Shown here in pieces: positions 1-6,998 of a stretch of DNA of 40,535 bases. Source of the stretch: a virus; IMG/VR virus record IMGVR_UViG_3300042401_000459, positions 1 to 40,535 of that record, one strand, 5' to 3'. Made by a program: the position numbers and the translations under genes. Under the pieces are notes generated by a model that worked only from the letters and a program-made list of their open reading frames with translations, did not search any database and was not told the DNA's origin. Numbering within the stretch: the first letter of the stretch is position 1; each line of letters opens with the position of its first letter.

Positions 1-2
1 TA

Positions 3-755
3 GACCAGCGAAGATTGACGAAGATTTATTGGGCTGGCGGCGAACCAATGATGTCGCATGTGCATTGGAAAGTGGTTGAAAAATTATTAGAAATTCAATC
101 CGAAGATCCTGCATTTTTATATAATATCTTTATTCATTATAACAGCAATCTGACTCGCCTTCACTGGAAGGGGAAACTAATACCCGAACTTCTAAAATTT
201 TACCAACCAAGTATACAGGCAAGCCTAGATGGCACGCATGAAACTTTTGAATTTTGTAGAGATGGCGCATCATGGGATACTGTTTCTGCCAACTGGAAAG
301 AATACCATTCTAGACTAAACGAAAGAAACCAATTCGGTCTTTCTAGTGTTATGTCTGCTCCAGTTCTTATGGATATCGATAGGTGGTTTGAATTTTATGA
401 ACCGTATGATCCAGAACTTCACTCACATAAATTATTCAATCATATTAACAAACAGACTCAACAAGGATTCCTAGATATTCGGTTATACCCACAACATATT
501 TTTGACCGAATACTTGATCATGCCATTAAACGGTTTGAAGAGTGTTCCTTGAGAGGAAAAGAAAGAACGATTGCAATATTAAAATCGTATAAATTGGACA
601 AAAGCAATAACCCGATTTATTCGGATCCGGAAATGTTAAAACTGATGAAGAAAAACTGGCAACACAGAGAAAAGTTTCTTCTTGGAAAACACACCTTTGA
701 GAGTCTAACTGCAATTATTGACCCAGAGGTAAGAGATTGGTATCTATCAATATGA
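3..755 (+). CDS. Radical SAM family protein, 5' truncated by window edge
   Basis: The reading frame is open to the left edge of the window, so only the C-terminal about 250 residues are present. Near the visible start is IYWAGGEPMMS, the GGEP motif that contacts S-adenosylmethionine in radical SAM enzymes. The CxxxCxxC cluster motif lies upstream of that motif in this family and is therefore outside the window. The protein resembles the neighbouring radical SAM gene (same GGEP context followed by an aromatic-rich helix) and is probably a paralogue or partner. A TTG at 15 is available but would remove the cluster motif, so it is not a believable start. The stop overlaps the next ATG by 4 bases (ATGA), indicating translational coupling. 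The substrate is unknown. Confidence 0.7.
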   Translation, partial: DQRRLTKIYWAGGEPMMSHVHWKVVEKLLEIQSEDPAFLYNIFIHYNSNLTRLHWKGKLIPELLKFYQPSIQASLDGTHETFEFCRDGASWDTVSANWKEYHSRLNERNQFGLSSVMSAPVLMDIDRWFEFYEPYDPELHSHKLFNHINKQTQQGFLDIRLYPQHIFDRILDHAIKRFEECSLRGKERTIAILKSYKLDKSNNPIYSDPEMLKLMKKNWQHREKFLLGKHTFESLTAIIDPEVRDWYLSI

Positions 756-1897
756 GCGAACCTAAAATTTATTGTCCGTCCATGTGGAAATCCGTGCACG
801 TTGACACTGATGGTTACTTAACTCCATGCTGTCTTTTTATTCACAAAAAAGACAAAAAAAGCAAACTTGTGGATATAGAAAATGCAGAGACTATTCTGCA
901 AGAAGAATTCCAGGAATATCGTGACCAACTATCACAAGGTATTTGGCCGAGCGGTTGTAACCAATGCAAATTCGCAGAGGAAGAAGGACGAGACAGTAAA
1001 CGAACACAAGATATGTGGATGTTACATAATGGAACAATGCTAACACCACCTGAAGAAGTTTCTCTTGAATATTTACAGTTAAAAACTGGAAGATTATGTA
1101 ATCTCCGTTGCACAATATGCACTCCTGCATGTTCAACTGCAATTGCAACCGAACTCTTGCGCGAAGGAAAATTGGACAGGTATACATACGATCGTTTAAA
1201 CGAAGAGATTGCTTGGTCTTATGATGTAGAACAGTATAAAAAATTGAATCCTGGTGAAACTGGATATTTCAGAATTGATATTGCAGGTGGCGAACCACTA
1301 ATGAACAAGACACACTTTGAGTGGTTGGATCAATTACCGAATCCAGAAAAAACAATATTGCTATACAATACGAATGGAACACAAAGACCCAGTAGAAAAG
1401 AAATTGATATTTGGAAAAAATTCAGGGGAATTATTCTATCCTTCAGTATAGATTCTTATGGTGATAAGTTCGAGAAACTAAGAGTAGGTGCTAAGTGGGA
1501 TCAAGTTTTAGATAATTTAAAATATTGTCAAGAAGAAATTATATCAAAAGAATTTGATTTACACACATCAAACGTTTCTATCGTTATGACAGTAAGTAAG
1601 ATGAACGTTAGAGACACAATTACTCTTTACAAGATATTGAATCAATATGTGCGGTTTACTAATTCAAATCCGTTAAATTTCAACTACTTGTATTATCCTG
1701 ATCATATGGCATGCCACAACATGTCACGAGAGGAACTGCAGGATGTAATTGCATTGTATGATGCTGAGATACCTTCTTTACCCGAAGAGGGTAAAATGCG
1801 AAAGCAGTGCGTGGATTTACGAAACAGTCTATTTTCATTTTTGGATGGAAAAGAAGTGGACAATCCAAGACCAATGACAAGAGATCATAGAAAATGA
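752..1897 (+). CDS. Twitch-domain radical SAM protein
   Basis: The N-terminal region holds four to five cysteines (YCPSMW, TPCCLF, CNQC), the pattern of an auxiliary cluster or 'twitch' region placed before the core. The radical SAM motif CNLRCTIC follows at residues 116-123 and would ligate the catalytic 4Fe-4S cluster. IAGGEPLMN is the SAM-binding GGEP motif. This architecture is known from many marine phages and from bacteria, where products range from peptide modifications to sugar or nucleotide chemistry; the substrate here cannot be read from sequence. I chose the ATG at 752 because it overlaps the upstream stop (ATGA); an in-frame TTG at 737 would add five residues. The gene ends in another ATGA overlap with the SGNH gene, so the four genes look like one operon. 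Confidence 0.8.
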   Translation: MSEPKIYCPSMWKSVHVDTDGYLTPCCLFIHKKDKKSKLVDIENAETILQEEFQEYRDQLSQGIWPSGCNQCKFAEEEGRDSKRTQDMWMLHNGTMLTPPEEVSLEYLQLKTGRLCNLRCTICTPACSTAIATELLREGKLDRYTYDRLNEEIAWSYDVEQYKKLNPGETGYFRIDIAGGEPLMNKTHFEWLDQLPNPEKTILLYNTNGTQRPSRKEIDIWKKFRGIILSFSIDSYGDKFEKLRVGAKWDQVLDNLKYCQEEIISKEFDLHTSNVSIVMTVSKMNVRDTITLYKILNQYVRFTNSNPLNFNYLYYPDHMACHNMSREELQDVIALYDAEIPSLPEEGKMRKQCVDLRNSLFSFLDGKEVDNPRPMTRDHRK

Positions 1898-2730
1898 AAC
1901 TTGATGGAAAAACAAGATTAATTTCCTTTGGGTGTTCGTTTACTTCCGGAGCAGAATTGATAGACCATGAATTACTTGGGGTCAGTTTTGATGAGTGTAA
2001 TAAAATGAAACATCAGTGGATTGCTGATAGAAAACCAATGCATAAATTTGTAGACTATGTTTCACAGGTAGGTAAGATGACACCTGAAGAATATGTTAAT
2101 GTTTCTTCTAAAAGAAGTTATGCTTCTAAATTGTCAGATAAACTTGGGTTGGAACACGTCAATTATGCTGTTCCTGGTTCTGCAGTAGATCATATGGTTT
2201 TAGATTTATTTCGGGAGCACTATACTGGAAAGTTGAATCCGAAAACAGACCTGATCTTTTTGGGGGTGACAACACCACATAGATACTTGTGTTTTTCACC
2301 AGAAAAAATGGGCATCCCTGTTTCTAGAGTTATGAGTGAGCGTGATTTTATATCGAGCGATTCGCATTATAATGACTATAAAACTATGCAAACTTATCTG
2401 TTTGCGCTGCAAAATTTTAAGAACTTTTGCATAGTAAATAACTATCATTTTTATATGCAACCAATTTTACCAAAAGAACTTCTTTTTTACAATTACCCAA
2501 AATCAAAGCGTGGTAATATTTTTCCAGACATGCATGTTAACTGGCAATATTTACTGACATTCAATAAATTATTCCAAGAGTTACTAGATTTTAGTATTGA
2601 TGCAAACTTATCTTTGTTTGATAGGTCTAACGAATGCGGGGTGGTGTGCGGGTTTAAACACCCACCTGAAAAAGCCCATGTGTTTTTTGCGGAGGCATTA
2701 TATGATAAAATTATTAATACAAAAAATTAA
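1894..2730 (+). CDS. SGNH/GDSL-like hydrolase
   Basis: A 278-residue protein starting LISFGCSFTSG, the block I motif of SGNH hydrolases with the nucleophile serine in GCSFTSG at about residues 13-19. NYAVPGSAVD (block II glycine) follows, then FLGVTTPHRY in the block III region, where the usual GxND asparagine is not obvious. A late HPPEKAH may supply the catalytic histidine. Such enzymes act as esterases or acetyltransferase-like enzymes on sugars or lipids. In bacteria, SGNH proteins are commonly encoded directly beside carbamoyltransferases of the type found just downstream, so a joint role in modifying a glycan or small molecule is plausible. The gene starts with a 4-base ATGA overlap with the radical SAM gene. 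The family call is fairly safe; the reaction is unknown. Confidence 0.65.
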   Translation: MKLDGKTRLISFGCSFTSGAELIDHELLGVSFDECNKMKHQWIADRKPMHKFVDYVSQVGKMTPEEYVNVSSKRSYASKLSDKLGLEHVNYAVPGSAVDHMVLDLFREHYTGKLNPKTDLIFLGVTTPHRYLCFSPEKMGIPVSRVMSERDFISSDSHYNDYKTMQTYLFALQNFKNFCIVNNYHFYMQPILPKELLFYNYPKSKRGNIFPDMHVNWQYLLTFNKLFQELLDFSIDANLSLFDRSNECGVVCGFKHPPEKAHVFFAEALYDKIINTKN

Positions 2731-2806
2731 AACTTTTTTTTTAAAAAGATCGCACATTCGCCGAATGAAGAAAATAAGAAAGTTAGATCCCTTTATTTAT
2801 GATTGA
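2702..2806 (+). CDS. Small basic ORF (34 aa) between SGNH and carbamoyltransferase genes
   Basis: This ATG-started 34-codon ORF starts inside the last 29 bases of the SGNH gene and its stop overlaps the carbamoyltransferase ATG (ATGATTGA), so it fills the junction with no spacer. The peptide is very basic (about a third Lys/Arg) and ends LDPFIYD. In bacterial carbamoyltransferase operons this slot often holds a roughly 50-residue DUF5989 membrane protein with a basic N-terminus and, as I recall it, a similar APFIY-type end; here the membrane segment is missing. The position and both overlaps argue that it is translated, but homology to DUF5989 is only a suggestion. Confidence 0.4.
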   Translation: MIKLLIQKIKTFFLKRSHIRRMKKIRKLDPFIYD

Positions 2807-4223
2807 ATGGGGAATCTCTGCTAACGCACATGATGCTGCTCTGACTGTTGTCGGTGGCAGAGAAATCTTGTTCGCGTCCAGTTCAGAACGGTACAGCGGA
2901 ATAAAAAATGATAAACATATCAATCAAGAAATAATCGACACTGCATTGAAGTTTGGTAAACCAGAGATAATTCACTGGTATGAGAAACCTAAACTTCGAG
3001 CAATGCGCAGACTACTTACTGGACAAGGATTTACTCGTTTCAGTGTTCAGCAGTATCTAAAAGACTTTGGGGTAGATGTTCCTGTCCAGTCTAGCAATCA
3101 CCATGAATCGCATACTGCTGCAGGATTCTACACTTCAACATTCAAATCGGCAACTGCTCTAGTAATTGATGCTATTGGTGAATTTGATACTGCATCTATT
3201 TGGACTTGTCACGACAATAACCTGAAGAAAAAGTGGTCTATGGATTATCCCAAGTCGTTGGGATTATTCTATTCAGCAATGACAGATCGCGCTGGATTGA
3301 AACCAAACGAAGACGAATACATTCTAATGGGTATGGCAGCATATGGTGTCAAACAACGCTACTACGAAGAGATTCTTGGATTGTGGGAAAAAGAAAATCT
3401 ACATCGCGGTTGTAAGTGGTGGAGACTAGACGATGATCCACATCCATACGACATCGCTGCTGCTACTCAACAGATATATGAAGAAGAATTTGAAAAACTA
3501 CTTCTTCGTGCCAAAAAGATAGACCCAACGCAAAATAATCTAGTGTTATCAGGGGGTTGCGCACTTAACTGCTCTGCGAATCATATCGCACTAAAGTATT
3601 TCAAGAACGTCTGGATTATGCCAAATCCTGGAGACGCAGGAAGTAGTCTGGGTGCTATCGCAGCAAACAATCGTAAGAAGTTAAACTGGACTGGACCATA
3701 TCTCGGTGAAAATATCGAGGGTGAATATCCTGTAGAAAATCTATTGACTTATCTTAAAAAAGACGGTATAGTGGGTGTTGCAAATGGACGAGCAGAGTTT
3801 GGTCCACGTGCGTTAGGCAATCGTAGTTTGTTAGCAGATCCAACGAGACATGATATCAAGGATAAAGTCAATGAGATTAAGCGAAGACAAAAGTTTCGAC
3901 CATTTTCCCCCGTCATTATGGCAGAATATGCAGCAGACTATTTTGACATGCCATCTTCGGCATCCCCTTATATGCAATTTACTTCAAGATGTAAATATCC
4001 TGATCAATTTCCTGCTATTGTCCACGCTGATGGCACAAGTCGTGTCCAGACCGTAACTAAAGAGCAGCATCCTGGATTGTATCGACTATTAGAACGATGG
4101 TTAGAAGAAACAGGTTGTCCAATGTTACTTAATACAAGTTTGAACATCAAAGGGTTTCCAATGGTAAATAATCGCAAGGACGCTGATATGTTCTATGGAT
4201 TATACCGAGTAAAGGTCTTTTAA
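2799..4223 (+). CDS. Carbamoyltransferase (NodU/CmcH/TobZ family)
   Basis: A 474-residue enzyme of the family that forms carbamoyl-adenylate from carbamoyl phosphate and ATP and transfers the carbamoyl group to a hydroxyl. Visible family motifs are SNHHESHTAAGFY (metal and substrate binding, about residues 99-111), VLSGGCALNCSAN (nucleotide-binding Kae1-like domain, about residue 250), NPGDAGSSLGA, and the C-terminal GRAEFGPRALGNRSLLADP that defines the carbamoyl-phosphate domain. MLLNTSLNIKGFP near the C-terminus is also typical. It is somewhat shorter than many bacterial members (about 550-600 residues). It is the last gene of an overlapping four- to five-gene unit with radical SAM and SGNH proteins. 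The acceptor is unknown; a glycan, a nucleotide or a modified base are all possible. Confidence 0.9.
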   Translation: MIEWGISANAHDAALTVVGGREILFASSSERYSGIKNDKHINQEIIDTALKFGKPEIIHWYEKPKLRAMRRLLTGQGFTRFSVQQYLKDFGVDVPVQSSNHHESHTAAGFYTSTFKSATALVIDAIGEFDTASIWTCHDNNLKKKWSMDYPKSLGLFYSAMTDRAGLKPNEDEYILMGMAAYGVKQRYYEEILGLWEKENLHRGCKWWRLDDDPHPYDIAAATQQIYEEEFEKLLLRAKKIDPTQNNLVLSGGCALNCSANHIALKYFKNVWIMPNPGDAGSSLGAIAANNRKKLNWTGPYLGENIEGEYPVENLLTYLKKDGIVGVANGRAEFGPRALGNRSLLADPTRHDIKDKVNEIKRRQKFRPFSPVIMAEYAADYFDMPSSASPYMQFTSRCKYPDQFPAIVHADGTSRVQTVTKEQHPGLYRLLERWLEETGCPMLLNTSLNIKGFPMVNNRKDADMFYGLYRVKVF

Positions 4224-4224
4224 T

Positions 4225-4232
4225 AATAAATA
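4225..4232 (+). promoter_or_regulatory. Candidate late promoter (AATAAATA)
   Basis: Matches the NATAAATA -10 element described for T4-like phage late promoters. It lies in the 14-base gap after the carbamoyltransferase stop and ends 5 bases before the ATG at 4238, so transcription would begin at or next to the start codon. There is no Shine-Dalgarno sequence for that gene, consistent with a leaderless message. A single AT-rich octamer is weak evidence alone. Confidence 0.35.
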
Positions 4233-4237
4233 ATGTT

Positions 4238-4516
4238 ATGGGCGAAGTAGTATCATTTCCAGATAGATTTCTATCATATAGAAGATATCGTATATGTTTA
4301 TATACGGATCTTGAGATAGAACTTGTTGTCACTGCATTGAATACTTATCCAGATAGCGATAAGAGGTATACTGCAGATATGTTAACTGCATTAGATCCAA
4401 TTTTTGTTAGAAAAGCACTTGACTTTTCGGTAGGAAACACTATAATTAGTGATGTTGCTAAGATTGCGATAAAAGAAATAATTAACAACATGGAAGAGAT
4501 TCCTTTTGACGAGTAA
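4238..4516 (+). CDS. Hypothetical protein, 92 aa
   Basis: A small soluble protein (starts MGEVVSFPDRF, ends EEIPFDE) with no motif I recognise. It has a mixed charged composition, no membrane segment and no cysteine cluster. It lies between the carbamoyltransferase and a conserved phage gene on the same strand, 14 bases after the first and 6 before the second. There is no ribosome binding site upstream, only an AATAAATA late-promoter-like octamer 5 bases before the ATG. It is probably real because the frame fills the gap exactly, but no function can be offered. Confidence 0.6.
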   Translation: MGEVVSFPDRFLSYRRYRICLYTDLEIELVVTALNTYPDSDKRYTADMLTALDPIFVRKALDFSVGNTIISDVAKIAIKEIINNMEEIPFDE

Positions 4517-4522
4517 TACACT

Positions 4523-5062
4523 ATGAATATTTTTTACCTTGACAATAACGTCAAAACTTGTGCCGAATATCACAACGACAAACATGTCGTCAAGATGATT
4601 CTAGAGTATGCACAACTACTTTCAACTGCTCATCGTGTCCTTGATGGTAATGAATACATTGATGCCTCTTCGGGGCGACGCATAAAACGTTGGCGTCTTG
4701 GCAATGAGAGTATGGAGAATATGCTTTACAAGGCATCGCACATTAACCATCCCAGTGCTATTTGGGTTCGGCAGTCTAATAATAATTACAATTGGTTGAT
4801 GTGTTTGTTTCAAGATCTTTTACAGGAATATACGCATCGCTATGGTAAGATCCATGCGACTGATCGCCTAGTATACTGGTTGCGCCAACCTCCTGCCAAT
4901 ATTCCTGTTGGTTATTTCACACAACCAACTCCTGCTATGCCTGATGAATACAAAGTTCCTGACTCTATTCAGTCGTATCGGAACTATTATATCGGTGCAA
5001 AAAAAACTATGGCAAAATGGAAAAATCGCCCGATTCCGGAGTGGTGGAGCGTCGCAAGTTAA
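4523..5062 (+). CDS. Conserved T4-like phage protein of unknown function, 179 aa
   Basis: Starts MNIFYLDNNVKTCAEYHNDKHVVKMILEYAQLL. From memory, an N-terminus of this kind (acidic residue, then CDKHVVKMI-like helix with His/Lys) recurs in marine T4-type phages as a conserved hypothetical protein. The conserved NDKHVVKM histidine and lysine, a later INHPSAIWVR segment and a C-terminal KKTMAKWKNR with PIPEWW look like functional surface elements, perhaps nucleic-acid binding, but no catalytic family is recognisable. It follows the 92-residue gene by 6 bases and precedes an intergenic region with a late-promoter-like octamer and a terminator. I give no functional name. Confidence 0.65.
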   Translation: MNIFYLDNNVKTCAEYHNDKHVVKMILEYAQLLSTAHRVLDGNEYIDASSGRRIKRWRLGNESMENMLYKASHINHPSAIWVRQSNNNYNWLMCLFQDLLQEYTHRYGKIHATDRLVYWLRQPPANIPVGYFTQPTPAMPDEYKVPDSIQSYRNYYIGAKKTMAKWKNRPIPEWWSVAS

Positions 5063-5068
5063 TAAATA
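5061..5068 (+). promoter_or_regulatory. Candidate late promoter (AATAAATA)
   Basis: A NATAAATA match overlapping the end of the preceding gene. It ends 5 bases before an ATG at 5074 that opens an 18-codon ORF, and a rho-independent terminator follows at 5131-5164. Together these would define a transcript of about 90 bases. Confidence 0.35.
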
Positions 5069-5073
5069 CTTGT

Positions 5074-5130
5074 ATGGAACAAACAAGAACTCCCATCCCG
5101 ATTTTAGATTCCGATGTCCTCGGAAATTAG
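5074..5130 (+). CDS. Possible 18-residue microprotein ORF
   Basis: The ORF reads M-E-Q-T-R-T-P-I-P-I-L-D-S-D-V-L-G-N and stops on the base before the terminator stem begins. It has no ribosome binding site, but an AATAAATA element sits 5 bases upstream, the same spacing as other start codons in this phage that lack a Shine-Dalgarno sequence. The 3' half overlaps a perfect 6-bp hairpin (5109-5125), so the transcript might instead be a structured small RNA. Low confidence either way. Confidence 0.2.
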   Translation: MEQTRTPIPILDSDVLGN

Positions 5131-5164
5131 AGGCGACTCCACCTTATTGTGGCGTCGCCTTTTT
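5131..5164 (+). terminator. Rho-independent terminator upstream of phoH
   Basis: The stem AGGCGAC-T-CCAC pairs with GTGG-C-GTCGCCT (11 pairs, one T/C mismatch), with loop CTTATT, and is followed by TTTT. It ends transcription of the upstream block about 30 bases before the phoH start codon. Confidence 0.85.
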
Positions 5165-5196
5165 CGTATCAACCCTAGAAAAATAAGGACTGCGAA

Positions 5197-5955
5197 ATGG
5201 CGCGAAGAAAACAAAATAACCTACAACTCGTCACCCCACCACCTGCCACATTTATTCAGGAGAGAAGTTCAAAATGCAAAGTTACACAAAATGATCTTAA
5301 AACAATCAATCCTCTAACTGAAAATCAAAGAAAGTTTTTTGAATTATTTGACAAGCAAGCATCCGCAGTCCTACTACATGGTGTCGCTGGCACTGGTAAA
5401 ACCTTTATCGCATTATATAAAGCACTTGAAGAAGTATTAGAAGATAACAATAAATTTGAGAGAGTGATCATTGTTCGTTCCGCTGTTCCTTCGCGTGAAA
5501 TTGGTCATCTTCCAGGAGATGAGAAAGAAAAGACAGAAGTTTACACGTTACCATATGTTGAAATTTGTGAAGATCTGTTTAATCATATTCAACCCTTTGT
5601 TCGTCTACAAGAACAAAAAGTTATTCACTTTTTAATCACATCATTCGTTCGTGGTATCACTCTAGACAATTCAATTGTAATCGTCGATGAATGTCAGAAT
5701 ATGACAGACATGGAACTCAATTCTGTTATGACTCGTATTGGCAAGAACTCAAAAGTTATTTTCTGCGGAGACTTCCGTCAAACTGACCTATATAAGAAGA
5801 ACGATATGTCTGGATTGCAAAAATTCCTTGCGATTACTGACATTATGCCATCGTTCAATACCATCGAATTTAATGTAGACGATATTGTTAGATCTAAACT
5901 GGTGAAAGAATATATAGTTGCACGGTTAGAATATGAGAGTCGTCACGCAGCATAG
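5197..5955 (+). CDS. phoH: PhoH-like ATPase
   Basis: A 252-residue P-loop protein. Walker A is GVAGTGKT at residues 62-69 and Walker B is IVIVDECQN with Asp164-Glu165, both in the arrangement of the PhoH family. That family is widespread in marine phages, and its biochemical role (an RNA helicase/NTPase-like activity has been proposed) is not settled. The ATG at 5197 has AAGGA 7 bases upstream. A terminator lies just upstream, so phoH must be read from its own promoter, which I could not identify, or by readthrough. The first about 30 residues are basic and low in complexity. The next gene follows after 12 bases with its own AAAGGA site. Confidence 0.92.
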   Translation: MARRKQNNLQLVTPPPATFIQERSSKCKVTQNDLKTINPLTENQRKFFELFDKQASAVLLHGVAGTGKTFIALYKALEEVLEDNNKFERVIIVRSAVPSREIGHLPGDEKEKTEVYTLPYVEICEDLFNHIQPFVRLQEQKVIHFLITSFVRGITLDNSIVIVDECQNMTDMELNSVMTRIGKNSKVIFCGDFRQTDLYKKNDMSGLQKFLAITDIMPSFNTIEFNVDDIVRSKLVKEYIVARLEYESRHAA

Positions 5956-5967
5956 AAAGGACAAAAT

Positions 5968-6258
5968 ATGTCACAATTTTTAGAAGATTTCCACGCATCG
6001 CTTGGGGATGCATTTACTGGTCTACCAACCCAACCAAAACAACTAGCACTAGATCGTCCGTCTCAGTTACAATCTCAACTGGATGGGTTAGACGCAGAAG
6101 ATCCCAACAACGCAGAGTTGATTGCAAAATTGAATAGAGAAATTGCAGAAGCAAATATCGTGGTTGAAGATGAAAATTATTCCGTACTAGAGAATGATGT
6201 TAATTACTTCTTCTTTTATCAATCTAAATTAAAAGAGTTTATTGACGAAAGGGCTTGA
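5968..6258 (+). CDS. Hypothetical protein, 96 aa, after phoH
   Basis: A small acidic protein beginning MSQFLEDFHASLG with a central helix-forming stretch rich in Asp, Glu, Asn and Leu, ending KLKEFIDERA. No known motif is seen. It has an AAAGGA ribosome binding site and follows phoH by 12 bases, so it is probably co-transcribed with it. Its stop codon lies within the -35 box of the next promoter (TTGACT at 6255-6260). Confidence 0.65.
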   Translation: MSQFLEDFHASLGDAFTGLPTQPKQLALDRPSQLQSQLDGLDAEDPNNAELIAKLNREIAEANIVVEDENYSVLENDVNYFFFYQSKLKEFIDERA

Positions 6259-6283
6259 CTTTTCTCCAAAATTATAGTATAAT
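6255..6283 (+). promoter_or_regulatory. Consensus sigma70 promoter
   Basis: TTGACT (6255-6260), a 17-base spacer, then TATAAT (6278-6283). This near-perfect host sigma70 promoter is expected to be used early. The predicted start of transcription is at about 6289-6290, which is the start codon of the downstream nuclease gene. Much of its sequence (TTGACTT...TATAGTATAA) recurs in front of the tmRNA gene. Confidence 0.85.
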
Positions 6284-6288
6284 GAATT

Positions 6289-6966
6289 ATGTTTAAAACG
6301 ATATATGATTATAAAGATTTCGCTCAGTCAACTACGAACGAAGATGGTAGCAGAGTTTACGTTAATGCCTCTGGTGTAGCGTATCCTTCTGCTACCACCG
6401 TTCTTTCTGTATTAAGTCGAGACGGAATTGCCAAATGGCGTGCTCGTGTTGGTGCTGAAGAAGCAGATAAAATCTCTAACAAGGCATCCACCCGTGGAAC
6501 CAAGATTCACTCTTTAACAGAGACATATCTCAAAAACGAAGATCTAAAAGAAGCGTATACGAGTACAAACGCATCTTTGCTTGACCTTGAGATGTTCAAG
6601 AAATTTCTACCCATTCTTGATCCCATCAGTAATATACATTGTCAAGAACTTGCTTTGTATAGCGACCATCTGCGCATGGCAGGTCGAGTTGACTGTATCG
6701 CCGAGTATAACGGTCAACGAGCAGTCATTGACTTTAAAACCTCAGGTAGACTGAAGAAGAAGGAACATATCAGTTCCTACTTTATGCAGACTGCTGCTTA
6801 TGCAATTATGTATGAAGAACGCACAAGTATTCCTGTTCCTAACCTTGTAATTCTGATCGCAGTTGAAGATGAAGAACCACAGGTGTTCATTGAGAAACGT
6901 GATAACTGGGCAAAGGAATTGCTTAGAACTCGTGATTATTATGAAAATGGTTACTATTTAACTTGA
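6289..6966 (+). CDS. PD-(D/E)XK nuclease (RecB/Cas4-like exonuclease)
   Basis: A 225-residue nuclease. After the YPSATTVLS opening motif common to this group come His74 (RGTKIHSLTE), Glu120, Asp135 in GRVDCIAE, and Asp148-Phe-Lys150 in VIDFKTS, which together form the PD-(D/E)XK metal site. Gln167-x3-Tyr171 (QTAAYA) is the RecB-family QxxxY motif. It probably degrades or processes DNA during phage replication or recombination. No ribosome binding site precedes the ATG, and the promoter TATAAT ends 5 bases before it, so the mRNA may be leaderless. No alternative start codon occurs in the first 35 codons. The tmRNA promoter overlaps its end. Confidence 0.85.
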   Translation: MFKTIYDYKDFAQSTTNEDGSRVYVNASGVAYPSATTVLSVLSRDGIAKWRARVGAEEADKISNKASTRGTKIHSLTETYLKNEDLKEAYTSTNASLLDLEMFKKFLPILDPISNIHCQELALYSDHLRMAGRVDCIAEYNGQRAVIDFKTSGRLKKKEHISSYFMQTAAYAIMYEERTSIPVPNLVILIAVEDEEPQVFIEKRDNWAKELLRTRDYYENGYYLT

Positions 6967-6993
6967 CTTCTGAAGAAAACTATAGTATAAATA
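6963..6993 (+). promoter_or_regulatory. Combined early (sigma70) and late promoter of the tmRNA gene
   Basis: TTGACT (6963-6968) with a 17-base spacer leads to TATAAA (6986-6991), and the same bases extend to TATAAATA (6986-6993), the T4 late -10 element. Both modes predict a start at about 6998-6999, just before the acceptor piece of the tmRNA. The sequence TTGACTT...TATAGTATAA is shared with the promoter at 6255. Confidence 0.7.
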
Positions 6994-6998
6994 TAATA

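Noticed and set aside
2597-2701. Longer version of the small ORF starting at 2597 inside the SGNH gene
   Set aside because: The part before 2702 is out-of-frame SGNH coding sequence; only the last 34 codons fit the gene junction.
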